Of a stretch of 64,000 nt of DNA, positions 32,512 to 41,887 are shown piece by piece. Position numbers and translations under genes: made by a program. Each line of letters begins with the position of its first letter. Within the stretch, counting starts at the first letter, position 1. The notes below the pieces were generated by a model that made no database searches, had not been told where the DNA came from, and was given only the letters and a program-made list of their open reading frames with translations. The stretch comes from Azohydromonas sediminis (GTDB lineage: Bacteria; Pseudomonadota; Gammaproteobacteria; Burkholderiales; Burkholderiaceae_C): assembly GCF_003574675.1 (NCBI RefSeq), contig NZ_QOAZ01000010.1, forward strand, positions 1 to 64,000. The letters are read 5' to 3'.

Positions 32512-33630
32512 ATGCTCCGTTGCGACGTCGCGATCCACGGCGCCGGCGTCGTCGGGCGCGCGCTGGCGCTCGAGCTGGCGTCGCGCGGCTTCGACGTCGC
32601 ACTGCTGACCGCGGCACCGGCCGCCGGCGGTCCCGACTTGCGCACCTACGCGCTCAACGCCGCGTCGGTCGCGCTGCTGCAGCGCGTGCGCGTGTGGGCG
32701 CAGCTGCCGCCCGACGCCGCGACCCCCGTGCTCGAGATGCGCATCCACGGCGACGCGGCCGGTGGTGCGCTCGAGTTCTCGGCATGGCAGCAGCACGTCG
32801 AGCAGCTCGCGCACATCGTCGACGCGGCGGCGCTCGAGGCGACGCTGGCCGACGCGGTGCGCTTCGCGCCGCGGGTGCACGTGCTCGACGCCGACGCCGC
32901 GGTCGACGCGCCGCTGCACGCGTGGTGCGACGGCAAGCACTCGCGCGCACGCGAGCGGCTCGGCGCCGGCTTCGTCGCGCACCGCTACGGGCAGACCGCG
33001 GTCGCGGCGCGGCTGGTGGCCTCGCAGCCGCACGGCGGCGTCGCGCGGCAATGGTTCCGCGCGCCCGACGTGCTCGCGCTGTTGCCCTTCGACGGCGTCG
33101 CGCGCGGATACGGCTACGGCCTCGTGTGGTCGCTGCCCGACGAGCGCGCGCGCGAGCTGCTCGCCGCCGACGCGGCGACGTTCGAGGACGCGCTGTCCAA
33201 CGCCACCGGCGGCGCCGCCGGCGAACTGACGCTGGCCGCCGGCGGCGCGCGCGCCGGCTGGCCGCTGATGCTCGGGCGCGCGCAGCGCGTGGCCGGCCCC
33301 GGCTGGGTGCTGGTCGGCGATGCGGCGCACGTCGTGCACCCGCTGGCCGGGCAGGGGCTGAACCTCGGGCTCGGCGACGTCGCGTGCCTGGCGCGCGTGC
33401 TCGCGCAGCGCGAGCCGTGGCGCTCGCCCGGCGACGAGCGCGTGCTGGCGCGCTACGCGCGCGAGCGCGCCGCGCCGACCGCCGAGATGGCGCTCGTGAC
33501 CGACGGATTGCTGCACTTGTTCGCATCCGACCTGCCCGGCGTGAGGGAACTGCGCAACCGCGGGCTGGGTCTGGTGGATCATCTGACCCCGCTCAAGCGC
33601 TGGCTCGCCGCCCGCGCGCTGGCCACCTGA
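32512..33630 (+). CDS. UbiH/UbiF/COQ6-family FAD monooxygenase
   Basis: 372 residues. FAD-binding VAIHGAGVVGRALALELASRGFDVALL at the N-terminus and the diagnostic VLVGDAAHVVHPLAGQGLNLGLGDVACL late in the protein place it in the ubiquinone-ring hydroxylase family. The likely role is a ring hydroxylation in ubiquinone synthesis, but the exact carbon position cannot be read. The next gene, a DsbC homologue, follows after 11 bp. Confidence 0.92.
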   Translation: MLRCDVAIHGAGVVGRALALELASRGFDVALLTAAPAAGGPDLRTYALNAASVALLQRVRVWAQLPPDAATPVLEMRIHGDAAGGALEFSAWQQHVEQLAHIVDAAALEATLADAVRFAPRVHVLDADAAVDAPLHAWCDGKHSRARERLGAGFVAHRYGQTAVAARLVASQPHGGVARQWFRAPDVLALLPFDGVARGYGYGLVWSLPDERARELLAADAATFEDALSNATGGAAGELTLAAGGARAGWPLMLGRAQRVAGPGWVLVGDAAHVVHPLAGQGLNLGLGDVACLARVLAQREPWRSPGDERVLARYARERAAPTAEMALVTDGLLHLFASDLPGVRELRNRGLGLVDHLTPLKRWLAARALAT

Positions 33631-33641
33631 AGGAAGCCCCG

Positions 33642-34367
33642 ATGAAGCCGTCCCTGCCGCGCCTCGGCGCCGTGCTGCTGCTCGCCGCGATCGCGGCCAC
33701 CGCCTCGGCGCAGGAGGCGGTGATCCGCAAGAACCTCGCCGAGCGGCTGCCGCAGCTGCCCAGGATCGACGAGGTCACGAAGACGCCGGTGCCCGGGCTG
33801 TGGGAGGTGCGCATCGGCAACGACGTGCTCTACACCGACGAGCGCGGCGACTTCGTCGTGCAGGGCGCGATCTTCGACACGCGCACGCGCACCAACCTGA
33901 CCGAGGAGCGCATCAACAAGCTCACCGCGATCGACTTCGCGACGCTGCCGCTGAAGGACGCGATGGTCGTCAAGCAGGGCAGCGGCGCGCGCAAGCTCGT
34001 CGTGTTCGCGGACCCGAACTGCGGCTTCTGCAAGCGCTTCGAGCGTGACCTCGTCAACGTCAAGGACGTCACGATCTACACGTTCCTGTACCCGATCCTC
34101 GGCGCCGACTCGACCGAGAAGTCGCGCGCGATCTGGTGCGCGAAGGACCCGATGAAGGCCTGGCGCGACTGGATGATCGACGGCGTCGCGCCGCCGAAGG
34201 TCAGTGGCAAGTGCGACGACGCGGTGCTGCAGCGCAACCTCGCGCTCGGCCAGAAGCACCGTATCCAGGGCACGCCGGCCATCGTCTACGAGGACGGCAC
34301 GCGCTCGCCCGGCGCGCTGCCCGCCGCCGAGGTCGAGAAGCAGCTCGCCGCGCGCAGCAAGTCCTGA
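33642..34367 (+). CDS. dsbC: DsbC-family periplasmic disulfide isomerase
   Basis: 241 residues with a signal peptide cleaved after TASA. The N-terminal dimerisation domain runs to about residue 90, then the thioredoxin domain carries VVFADPNCGFCKRFERDL, a CGFC active site (CGYC in E. coli DsbC). The cis-proline is in QGTPAIVYEDG. It should repair wrong disulfides in exported proteins. The ATG at 33642 follows an AAGGAAG ribosome binding site. Confidence 0.94.
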   Translation: MKPSLPRLGAVLLLAAIAATASAQEAVIRKNLAERLPQLPRIDEVTKTPVPGLWEVRIGNDVLYTDERGDFVVQGAIFDTRTRTNLTEERINKLTAIDFATLPLKDAMVVKQGSGARKLVVFADPNCGFCKRFERDLVNVKDVTIYTFLYPILGADSTEKSRAIWCAKDPMKAWRDWMIDGVAPPKVSGKCDDAVLQRNLALGQKHRIQGTPAIVYEDGTRSPGALPAAEVEKQLAARSKS

Positions 34368-34433
34368 CGCCGCCGCGGCGGCTGCGTGCGCCGCGCCGGC
34401 ACGCCGGCGCCGCTGCGGCCACAATGCGCCGCC

Positions 34434-34892
34434 ATGGCGGCCACCCCTTCGTGCTCCCCGACCGTGACGCCCGCGGCGTCGCGCTGGCTCGGCTATGCCG
34501 GGCTGCTGCCCTTCGTCGCCGGCGCTGCGGCGGCATGGGCCGGCGGCGAGATCGGCGCGGCCGGCGCCGCGTCGCTGGCGGCGTACGCGGCCGTGATCGT
34601 CTCGTTCCTCGGTGGCATCCACTGGGGCCTAGGCTTCGTGCGCGACGAGCCGGCGCGCTTCGCGTGGGGTGTCGTGCCCTCGCTGGTCGCATGGCCGGCG
34701 CTGCTGCTGCCGAGCACGGCGGCGCTGGCGCTGCTGGCGGCGATGCTCGTCGTCTGCTACGCCGTCGACCGCCGCGTCTACCCGCGCCTGGGGTTGCAGC
34801 GCTGGCTGCCGCTGCGCCTGCACCTGAGCGCGGTGGCCGCGGCGTGCTGTGCCGCCGCGGCGGCAGCCGCCGGTGGCTGGAGGGGCGCGTGA
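34434..34892 (+). CDS. DUF3429 membrane protein
   Basis: 152 residues with four to five helices. The motif SFLGGIHWGLGFV followed by FAWGVVPSLVAWPALLL is typical of DUF3429. Function unknown. An ACAAT -10-like box lies about 12 bp upstream. Its stop overlaps the GTG of the M61 peptidase gene. Confidence 0.85.
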   Translation: MAATPSCSPTVTPAASRWLGYAGLLPFVAGAAAAWAGGEIGAAGAASLAAYAAVIVSFLGGIHWGLGFVRDEPARFAWGVVPSLVAWPALLLPSTAALALLAAMLVVCYAVDRRVYPRLGLQRWLPLRLHLSAVAAACCAAAAAAAGGWRGA

Positions 34893-36640
34893 CGATCGCC
34901 TACCACGTCGAGATCGCCGACGCGCACGCGCACCTGTGGCGCGTGACGCTGACGGTGCCGCGCCCGGCGCCACTGCAGCGGCTGAGCCTGCCGGTGTGGA
35001 TCCCGGGCAGCTACCTCGTGCGCGAGTTCGCGCGCCACCTGTCGGCCCTCGAGGCCCGCCAGGGCACGCGCGCGGTGGCGCTGACGCAGCTCGACAAGGC
35101 GACCTGGCAAGCCGCCTGCGACGGGCGCGGCGCGCTCGTCGTGACCTACCTCGTCTACGCGTTCGACACGTCGGTGCGCGCGGCCTACCTCGATGCCGAG
35201 CGCGGCTTCTTCAACGGCACCAGCGCGTGCCTGCGCGTCGAGGGGCGCGAGGACGAGCCGCACACACTGACGCTGGGCGCGCTGCCGCGCGGCTGGCAGG
35301 TGGCCACCGCGATGCCGGTGCAGCCGGGCAAGGCCCGCGCCTGGACCGCCGCGGACTACCACGAGCTCGTCGACCACCCGTTCACGCTCGGGCGCTTCTG
35401 GCACGGGCGCTTCGACGCGGCAGGCGTGCCGCACGAGTTCGTCGTCACCGGCGCGTGGCCCGGGTTCGACGGCGAGCGGCTGCTCGCCGACGTGAAGAAA
35501 ATCTGCGAGGCCCAGATCGCGCTGTGGCACGGCCGGCGCCGGCGCGACGTGCCGTTCGCGCGCTACGTCTTCATGCTGCACGCGACCGAGGACGGCTACG
35601 GCGGGCTCGAGCACCGCGCGAGCACGGCGCTGATCGCGTCGCGGCGCGACCTGCCGCGCAAGGACGCCCCGTCCGGCAACGGCCCCGCCGACGGCTACGT
35701 CAACCTGCTCGGGCTGATCAGCCACGAGTACTTCCACACCTGGAACGTCAAGCGGCTGCGCCCGGCCGAGTTCGCGCGCCTGGACTACGCGCGCGAGAAC
35801 TACACCTCGCTGCTGTGGTTCTTCGAGGGCTTCACGTCGTACTACGACGACCTCGTGCTGGTGCGCGCCGGGCTGATCGACGAGGCGCGCTACCTGAAGC
35901 TGCTCGCCAAGACGGTCAACGGCGTGCTCGGCACGCCGGGGCGCACGGTGCAAAGCGTCGCGCAGGCCAGCTTCGACGCCTGGGTCAAGTACTACCGCTG
36001 CGACGAGAACACGCCCAACGCGACGGTCAGCTACTACACGAAGGGCGCGCTCGTCGCGCTCGCGCTCGACCTGGCGCTGCGCGCCGGCGGCCACGGCAGC
36101 CTCGACGACCTGATGCGCCGGCTGTGGCAGCGCAGCGGCGGCGGCGCGATTGGCGAAGCCGACATCGTCGACGCGGTGCGCGCGCAGGCCGGCGACGCGA
36201 TCGCCGACGACCTGCACCACTGGGTGCACGGCACCGACGACCTGCCGCTGGCGGCGCTGCTCGCGCGCTTCGGCGTGACGCTGGCGCCCGAGGCGTCGGC
36301 GCCCGCGCTGGCCGCCGCGCTGGGGCTGCGCGTCAGCGAAGGGCCGGTCAGCGGCGTGCAGGTCAAGACGGTGCTGCGCGGCAGCGCCGCCGAGCGCGCC
36401 GGCGTGGCCGCCGGCGACGAACTGATCGCCGTCGACGGCTGGCGCGTGCGCCGCCTCGACGACGCGCAGGCGTGGGTCGCGCCGGGGGCGCGCTTCGAAC
36501 TGCTGCTGGTGCGCGACCAGCGCGTGCGCCGCGTCGACGTGCAGTGGCCGGCGCAGCCGCCGCGCCCGGTGCAGATCACGCTCGACGCGCAGGCGCCGGC
36601 CGCCGCGGTGGCGCTGCGCCGCGCATGGCTGCGCCCCTGA
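34889..36640 (+). CDS. M61-family (glycyl aminopeptidase-like) metallopeptidase with PDZ domain
   Basis: 583 residues from a GTG start that overlaps the DUF3429 stop. The zinc site is HEYFHTWNVKRLRPAEF with a downstream glutamate in ENYTSLLWFFEGFTSYYDDL. A C-terminal PDZ domain (GVQVKTVLRGSAAERAGVAAGDELIAVDGWRV) follows. The N-terminal beta-rich domain starts AYHVEIADAHAHLWRVTLTV with no signal peptide. M61 enzymes prefer N-terminal glycine or alanine peptides. Cellular role unknown. Confidence 0.94.
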   Translation: MTIAYHVEIADAHAHLWRVTLTVPRPAPLQRLSLPVWIPGSYLVREFARHLSALEARQGTRAVALTQLDKATWQAACDGRGALVVTYLVYAFDTSVRAAYLDAERGFFNGTSACLRVEGREDEPHTLTLGALPRGWQVATAMPVQPGKARAWTAADYHELVDHPFTLGRFWHGRFDAAGVPHEFVVTGAWPGFDGERLLADVKKICEAQIALWHGRRRRDVPFARYVFMLHATEDGYGGLEHRASTALIASRRDLPRKDAPSGNGPADGYVNLLGLISHEYFHTWNVKRLRPAEFARLDYARENYTSLLWFFEGFTSYYDDLVLVRAGLIDEARYLKLLAKTVNGVLGTPGRTVQSVAQASFDAWVKYYRCDENTPNATVSYYTKGALVALALDLALRAGGHGSLDDLMRRLWQRSGGGAIGEADIVDAVRAQAGDAIADDLHHWVHGTDDLPLAALLARFGVTLAPEASAPALAAALGLRVSEGPVSGVQVKTVLRGSAAERAGVAAGDELIAVDGWRVRRLDDAQAWVAPGARFELLLVRDQRVRRVDVQWPAQPPRPVQITLDAQAPAAAVALRRAWLRP

Positions 36641-37794
36641 CCGCCACCGCGCCCCGGCGCTCGCGTTGGCGCCGCGCCGCCGCGGCGCTGCTGCTGGCCG
36701 CCGTCGCGGCGGTGCACCTGGAGGTGTCGCAGCGGCTGGCGGCCGGGCTCGACGCCGCCCGCAGCGCCGGCGCGCTGCCGCCGCCGATCGAGGTCAGCTT
36801 CGTGCGCGAGCTGCAGCCGGCCGCCCCGCCGCCCCCGCCCGCCGTATCGCGCCCGCGGCGCCAGCCCCGCGCGGCCGCCGCGCCGCCGCCCGCTGCGGCC
36901 GCCTCGGCGGTGGCCGACGCGGCGACGCAAGCCGCCTCCGAGGCACAGCGCGAGCTGGACCCGCAGCCGGCGGTCGCGGACGCGGCACAGGCTGAGCAGG
37001 CGCGGGCCGACCCGGTGCAGGCTGACCCGGTACACGCGGAGGACATGGCGCAGACGGCGCAACCCGACATGCCGCCCACCGCCGAAGCCGCCGCGAGCGA
37101 CGCCGCGGCGAGCGCGTTCGAGTGGCCGCCGTCGACGCGCCTGCAGTACACGCTCAGCGGCTGGTACCGCGGCGAGGTCTACGGCCAGGCCGAGGTGCAG
37201 TGGCGGCGCGACGGCGAGCGCTACCAGGTCCTGCTCGAGGTCTCGGTCGGGCCGTCGTTCGCGCCACTGCTGTCGCGGCGCATGATCAGCGACGGCGAGC
37301 TGACCGCCGACGGCCTGCGCCCGCGCCGCTACGACGAGGTCACGCAAGTCGGCCTCGGCGCGCCGCGCCAGCGGACGCTGCGGCTCGACACCGACCCGGT
37401 GCAGCTGGCCGACGGGCGCACGGCGCCGGCGATGCCCGGCATGCAGGACACCGCCAGCCAGTTCGTGCAGCTGACGTGGCTGTTCACGCTGCAGCCCGAG
37501 CGGCTGCGCGCGGGGCAGGTCGTCGAGTTCCCGCTGGCGCTGCCGCGCCGGCTCGAGCGCTGGCGCTACGAGGTGGTCGGCGACGACCGCGTCGACACGC
37601 CGGTGGGCGGCGTTGCCGCGGTGCACGTGCGGCCGTCGCGCGAGACGCCGTCGCGCTCGGGGCGCGACCTGCACGCCGAGGTCTGGATCGCGCCGACGCT
37701 GCAGTACCTGCCGGTGCGCATCCACATCCGCCAGGACGCCGAGACCTACGTCGACCTGCTGCTGTCGGGGCTGCCGCAGCAGGCGGCGCGCTGA
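36625..37794 (+). CDS. DUF3108 protein with TonB-like N-terminus
   Basis: 389 residues. An N-terminal membrane anchor (ALLLAAVAAVHLEVSQRLA) is followed by EVSFVRELQPAAPPPPP and a long Ala/Pro linker to about residue 160, an arrangement like TonB. The C-terminal half is DUF3108: LQYTLSGWYRGEVYGQAEVQWRRDG and LPVRIHIRQDAETYVDLLLSG. It probably sits in the periplasm tethered to the inner membrane. The start overlaps the peptidase gene by 16 bp. Confidence 0.88.
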   Translation: MAAPLTATAPRRSRWRRAAAALLLAAVAAVHLEVSQRLAAGLDAARSAGALPPPIEVSFVRELQPAAPPPPPAVSRPRRQPRAAAAPPPAAAASAVADAATQAASEAQRELDPQPAVADAAQAEQARADPVQADPVHAEDMAQTAQPDMPPTAEAAASDAAASAFEWPPSTRLQYTLSGWYRGEVYGQAEVQWRRDGERYQVLLEVSVGPSFAPLLSRRMISDGELTADGLRPRRYDEVTQVGLGAPRQRTLRLDTDPVQLADGRTAPAMPGMQDTASQFVQLTWLFTLQPERLRAGQVVEFPLALPRRLERWRYEVVGDDRVDTPVGGVAAVHVRPSRETPSRSGRDLHAEVWIAPTLQYLPVRIHIRQDAETYVDLLLSGLPQQAAR

Positions 37795-37818
37795 CCGCCG
37801 CGCCGACCGGCGGGGTCA
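37792..37818. terminator. Convergent terminator hairpin containing both stop codons
   Basis: TGACCGCCG and its near complement CGGCGGGGTCA enclose a short loop between two convergent genes. The stop codons of both genes form the base of the stem (TGA on plus, TCA for the minus gene). A GG bulge interrupts the stem and no T-tract is present. Confidence 0.4.
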
Positions 37819-38313
37819 GGTCGTCTCGCTGCTGAGGAAGCGGTCGGCGAACGCGGTGGCCTGGAAGGCACCGCGCATGTCGCGGATCACGCGATGCGCC
37901 TGCTCGACGATCGCACGCAGTTCGTCGGGGTTGCGCGCGCGCTCGACCTTGAGCGCCAGGCCCTCGGCCATCGGACCGAGCAGGTCGTTGAGGCTGCGCA
38001 CGATCTCGCGCTTGAGCTGGTCACCGAACGCGGGCAGCGGCGCCTGGGGCTTCGGCGCCGGGACGCTGGCCGCGGCCGGCGCGGCGGCCGCTGCGGCCAC
38101 CGGCACCGCGGTGACGCCGACCGGCTCGACGAAGCCGTCGTCGATCAGCGCGCGCAGCGCCTCCTCGCCCTGCGGCAACATGCGCTTGAGCTCGTCGTCG
38201 CTGCGCTTGCCGTCGACGAGGATCAGCGCCTGCCGCAGGCGCGGCGGCAGGCGGTGCGTGCGCGTGGCGATCTCGGCCTGGCCTTTGGCGGTCTTGCGGT
38301 AGACGGTGGGCAT
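37816..38313 (-). CDS. Hypothetical protein, conserved in Burkholderiales
   Basis: 165 residues, no family recognised with certainty. The N-terminal 65 residues (MPTVYRKTAKGQAEIATRTH, then LPPRLRQALILVDGKRSDDELKRMLP) look like a small winged-helix or PilZ-neighbour type domain. An Ala/Pro linker (about 70-95) leads to a helical C-terminus with LKREIVRSLNDLLGPMAEGLALKVERA. No membrane segment or signal peptide. Convergent to the DUF3108 gene and divergent from the enoyl-CoA hydratase. Confidence 0.7.
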   Translation of the reverse strand: MPTVYRKTAKGQAEIATRTHRLPPRLRQALILVDGKRSDDELKRMLPQGEEALRALIDDGFVEPVGVTAVPVAAAAAAPAAASVPAPKPQAPLPAFGDQLKREIVRSLNDLLGPMAEGLALKVERARNPDELRAIVEQAHRVIRDMRGAFQATAFADRFLSSETT

Positions 38314-38421
38314 CGAGCGGTACCTCGGTCAGTGACGATGGCCGCGGCGCGCGCGGCGGCCGGCGGCGCGGGGCACGTATAGTGGATGCGTGCCGCCGGG
38401 CACGAACCCCTGGGAATCCCG

Positions 38422-39210
38422 ATGAGCTACGAACACATTCTGACCACCCTGCACGGCGACGGTGCGCTGAAAACGGCGGTCATCACCCTGCATCGTCCGA
38501 AACAGCTCAATGCGCTGAACGACGCGCTGATGGACGAACTCGGCGCCGCGCTGCTCGCGTTCGACGCCGACGACGGCGTCGGCTGCATCGTGCTGACCGG
38601 CAGCGAGAAGGCCTTCGCCGCCGGCGCCGACATCTCGGCGTGGGCCAAGCTCGACTTCATCGACATGTACCGCGGCAACGTGATCACCCGAAACTGGGAG
38701 ACGATCATGCGCGTGCGCAAGCCGGTCATCGCCGCGGTGGCCGGTTACGCGCTCGGCGGCGGCTGCGAGCTGGCGATGATGTGCGACTTCATCATCGCCG
38801 CCGACAGCGCCAAGTTCGGCCAGCCCGAGATCAAGCTCGGCATCATCCCCGGCGCGGGCGGCACGCAGCGGCTGCCGCGCGCGATCGGCAAGGCCAAGAC
38901 GATGGACCTGGTGCTCACCGGCCGCTTCATGGATGCGGCCGAGGCCGAGCGCAGCGGGCTCGTCGCGCGCGTCGTGCCCGCCGACAGGCTGATGGACGAG
39001 GCGCTGGCCGCCGCAGCGACGATCTGTGGCTTCGGCCTGCCGGCGGTGATGATGGCCAAGGAGTGCGTCAACCGCGCCTTTGAAAGTCCGCTGGCCGAAG
39101 GCCTGGCCTACGAGCGACGCGCGTTCCACGCGCTGTTCGCGACGCAGGACCAGAAGGAAGGCATGGGCGCCTTCCTCGCCAAGCGCGCGCCCAAGTTCCG
39201 TCACGGCTGA
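38422..39210 (+). CDS. Enoyl-CoA hydratase
   Basis: 262 residues, crotonase superfamily. [16 protein letters not shown] and [60 protein letters not shown] contain the oxyanion hole and both catalytic glutamates of true short-chain enoyl-CoA hydratases. Start at the ATG at 38422, which matches the family N-terminus MSYEHIL. It stands alone, not in an operon. Confidence 0.95.
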   Translation: MSYEHILTTLHGDGALKTAVITLHRPKQLNALNDALMDELGAALLAFDADDGVGCIVLTGSEKAFAAGADISAWAKLDFIDMYRGNVITRNWETIMRVRKPVIAAVAGYALGGGCELAMMCDFIIAADSAKFGQPEIKLGIIPGAGGTQRLPRAIGKAKTMDLVLTGRFMDAAEAERSGLVARVVPADRLMDEALAAAATICGFGLPAVMMAKECVNRAFESPLAEGLAYERRAFHALFATQDQKEGMGAFLAKRAPKFRHG

Positions 39211-39473
39211 GCGGCCCGCGGCGGGGTCCGGTCGTCGACCGCGGCCCACAGCTCGGCGACGTGCGCCGCCCAGTGGCGGTAGTGCGCGTCGGCCGGCGCG
39301 TAGTACGGCACGCCGCGCTCGACGCAGGCGCGCACGCGCCGAACGAGCGGGTCGGTGCCGGGCACGTCGTGCACGCGCTGCTCGAGTTCGTGCAGCACGG
39401 CGTGGCGCGCGAAGGCCTGCGCCGGCGAGGTCAGTCGCTCGAACACGGGATGCTGCATCGGATCGACGGCCAT
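39201..39473 (-). CDS. Hypothetical protein, 90 residues
   Basis: Not recognised. A soluble 90-residue protein, acidic/His-rich, with helices around [25 protein letters not shown] and [16 protein letters not shown]. It ends 10 bp inside the convergent enoyl-CoA hydratase gene. It has a normal GC codon pattern and no competing gene over most of its length, so it is plausible but unproven. The 196 bp downstream to 39669 hold no visible gene or RNA. Confidence 0.5.
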   Translation of the reverse strand: MAVDPMQHPVFERLTSPAQAFARHAVLHELEQRVHDVPGTDPLVRRVRACVERGVPYYAPADAHYRHWAAHVAELWAAVDDRTPPRAAQP

Positions 39474-39669
39474 CGCGCAATTCCTGTCGCTGTCGTCACG
39501 CCCGCCGGGGCAGCGGGAACGAACCGGCGCCGGACCCCGGCGGCAGCCGCGGGGAACCGGTGCGTGGCCGCGATCTTCGTCAAGCCGTCAGCCTGCTGTA
39601 GGGTTGGCCGGGAAAAGACACGGGCCGCAGCGCCAAGAAGTCACGCCCGGCGGGCATGCGGTGGCGCAC

Positions 39670-40218
39670 TCAGGGCTGCACCCAGCGCGCGCCGCGGTCG
39701 TCGAAGACGGCGCGGCGGTGACCGTCGGCGTGCAGTTCGAGCCAGTCGATCGCCAGCACCTGCGCCTCGACGAGCGCGAACGCCTCGCGCGCGACGCCGG
39801 GACCGTCGCGGACGCCAAGCGCAGTGCCCGGCGGCAGCGGCGACAGGTAGTCCTGCGCCGCCGGCGTGAGCTTCAGCCGCGCCCAGCGCGACGACGCGGC
39901 CAGCCCGCCGTGGTCGACGCTGAAGCGGCAGCGCAGCCGCACCTGCCAGCCGAACTCGGCCGACCACGCCATCAGCGTGCCCAGCGGGTGTGCGACGATC
40001 TGGGCCACCTTCGGCGAGCGCACGTCGGTGTAGAAGACCAGGCAGCGCGCGGCGGCGTCGACCTCGCGCAGGATCACGCTGCGCACGTGGCCGGCCTCGC
40101 CGTCGGTGGTGGCCAGCGCCATCGTGCGCCACGGGTGGCCGCGCTGCGCCGCGGCGCGCTCGAGCTGCTGCCAGCAGCTGCGCTCGATCGCGGGCAGGTT
40201 CTCGAGGCGCTCGCCCAT
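39670..40218 (-). CDS. Pyridoxamine 5'-phosphate oxidase-family flavoprotein (Alr4036-like)
   Basis: 182 residues. The PNPOx-like split barrel is indicated by RTMALATTDGEAGHVRSVILREVDAAARCLVFYTDVRSPKVAQI and the C-terminal VLAIDWLELHADGHRRAVFDDRGARWVQP, which is the end block of the Alr4036 subgroup. It probably binds FMN. Substrate unknown. Located 27 bp downstream of lysS on the same strand. Confidence 0.88.
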   Translation of the reverse strand: MGERLENLPAIERSCWQQLERAAAQRGHPWRTMALATTDGEAGHVRSVILREVDAAARCLVFYTDVRSPKVAQIVAHPLGTLMAWSAEFGWQVRLRCRFSVDHGGLAASSRWARLKLTPAAQDYLSPLPPGTALGVRDGPGVAREAFALVEAQVLAIDWLELHADGHRRAVFDDRGARWVQP

Positions 40219-40245
40219 CGCGTCCCCGCGCCGGTGGTCGCCGCG

Positions 40246-41784
40246 CTACGCGGCGTCGGGCGCCTCGCGCCGCAGCGCCGGGAAGAGGATCACGTCGCGG
40301 ATGCTCGGGCTGTCGGTCAGCAGCATCACGAGGCGGTCGATGCCGATGCCGCAGCCGCCGGCCGGCGGCATGCCGTACTCGAGCGCGCGGATGAAGTCGG
40401 CGTCGTAGTACATCGCCTCCTCGTCGCCGGCTGCCTTCGCCGCGGCCTGCGCGGCGAAGCGCGCCGCCTGGTCCTCGGCGTCGTTGAGCTCCGAGAAGCC
40501 GTTGGCCATCTCGCGCCCGGTGATGAACAGCTCGAAGCGCTCGGTGATCGTCGGGTCGTGGTCGGCCGCGCGCGCCAGCGGCGAGACCTCGACCGGGTAG
40601 TCGACGATGAAGGTCGGCTGCCACAGCTGGTGCTCGACCGCGGCCTCGAAGAGGCCGAACTGCAGCTCGGCGAGCGACCAGTGCGCCGGCGGCTCCTCGC
40701 CGAGCGCCTTCAGCTTTGCGTGCAGCACGCCGGCGTCGGCCGCCTCGGCCGCCGTCAGCCCCGCGTACTCGACGAGTGCGTCGCGCACCGTCAGGCGGCG
40801 GAACGGCGCGTCGAGGTCCACCGGCTTGCCCGCGTAGTCGACGACGGCGCTGCCGGTGGCCTGGCGCGCGGCGTGGCGCAGCAGCTGTTCGGTGAAGTCC
40901 ATCAGGTCGCGGTGGTTCCAGTACGCCGCGTAGAACTCCATCATCGTGAACTCGGGGTTGTGGCGGACGCTGATCCCCTCGTTGCGGAAGTTGCGGTTGA
41001 TCTCGAACACGCGCTCGAAGCCGCCCACGAGCAGGCGCTTCAAGTACAGCTCGGGCGCGATGCGCAGGTACATCGGCTGGTCGAGCGCGTTGTGGTGCGT
41101 GACGAACGGGCGCGCGTTGGCCCCGCCCGGGATCGGGTGCAGCATCGGCGTCTCGACCTCGAGGAAGCCGTGCTCGACCATGAAGTTGCGGATCGACGCC
41201 ACCGCCTTGCTGCGCGCGATGAAGCGCGCGCGCGCGTGCTCGTCGGTGATCAGGTCGACGTAGCGCTGGCGCACCTTCTGCTCGGGGTCCGTCATGCCGT
41301 GGAACTTGTCCGGCAGCGGCCGCAGGCTCTTGACGAGCAGGCGCAGCCGCTCGACCTTGACGCTGAGCTCGCCGGTGCGCGTGCGAAACAGCACTCCCTC
41401 GGCACCGACGATGTCGCCGAGATCCCAGTGCTTGAAGTCCTCGTAGGCGAGTTCGCCGATGCCATCGCGGCTGACGAACAGCTGCAGCCGCCCGCCGGTC
41501 GGGCCCATTGAGCCGTCCTGCAGCGTCGCGAAGCTGGCCTTGCCCATCACGCGCTTGAGCATCATGCGGCCGGCCACGCGCACGCGCACGCCCTGCGGCT
41601 CGAGCTCGTCGTTGGGCACCTGCGCGTAGCGGCGCTGCAGGTCGGCGGCGTCGTGACTGGGCTTGAAGTCGTTCGGGAACGCGGGCCCGTGGCGGCGCAG
41701 CGCGGCCAGTTTCTCGCGCCGCTGTTCGATGAGCTTGTTCTCGTCGGGGGTCAGCTCGGGCAGCGCGGGGCGGTCGTCGTTCAT
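40246..41784 (-). CDS. lysS: Lysyl-tRNA synthetase, class II
   Basis: 512 residues. The OB-fold anticodon-binding domain ([25 protein letters not shown]) is followed by the class II core: motif 1 near [15 protein letters not shown], motif 2 [26 protein letters not shown], and motif 3 [24 protein letters not shown]. It charges tRNA(Lys). The gene is divergent from the glycan cluster with a 103-bp intergenic region. Confidence 0.98.
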   Translation of the reverse strand: MNDDRPALPELTPDENKLIEQRREKLAALRRHGPAFPNDFKPSHDAADLQRRYAQVPNDELEPQGVRVRVAGRMMLKRVMGKASFATLQDGSMGPTGGRLQLFVSRDGIGELAYEDFKHWDLGDIVGAEGVLFRTRTGELSVKVERLRLLVKSLRPLPDKFHGMTDPEQKVRQRYVDLITDEHARARFIARSKAVASIRNFMVEHGFLEVETPMLHPIPGGANARPFVTHHNALDQPMYLRIAPELYLKRLLVGGFERVFEINRNFRNEGISVRHNPEFTMMEFYAAYWNHRDLMDFTEQLLRHAARQATGSAVVDYAGKPVDLDAPFRRLTVRDALVEYAGLTAAEAADAGVLHAKLKALGEEPPAHWSLAELQFGLFEAAVEHQLWQPTFIVDYPVEVSPLARAADHDPTITERFELFITGREMANGFSELNDAEDQAARFAAQAAAKAAGDEEAMYYDADFIRALEYGMPPAGGCGIGIDRLVMLLTDSPSIRDVILFPALRREAPDAA

Positions 41785-41887
41785 GGCAGGTCCGGGGTGG
41801 ACCGCGAATTCTAGGCGGGCGCCCCGGCACGGTCGTGGACAATCGCGCCCCGTCGCCACCCCAGCCGCCCGCAACGCCCGCCGCCCG

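Noticed and set aside
39474-39669. Possible small RNA or tRNA in the gap before the PNPOx-like gene
   Set aside because: No cloverleaf, promoter or conserved structure could be recognised.
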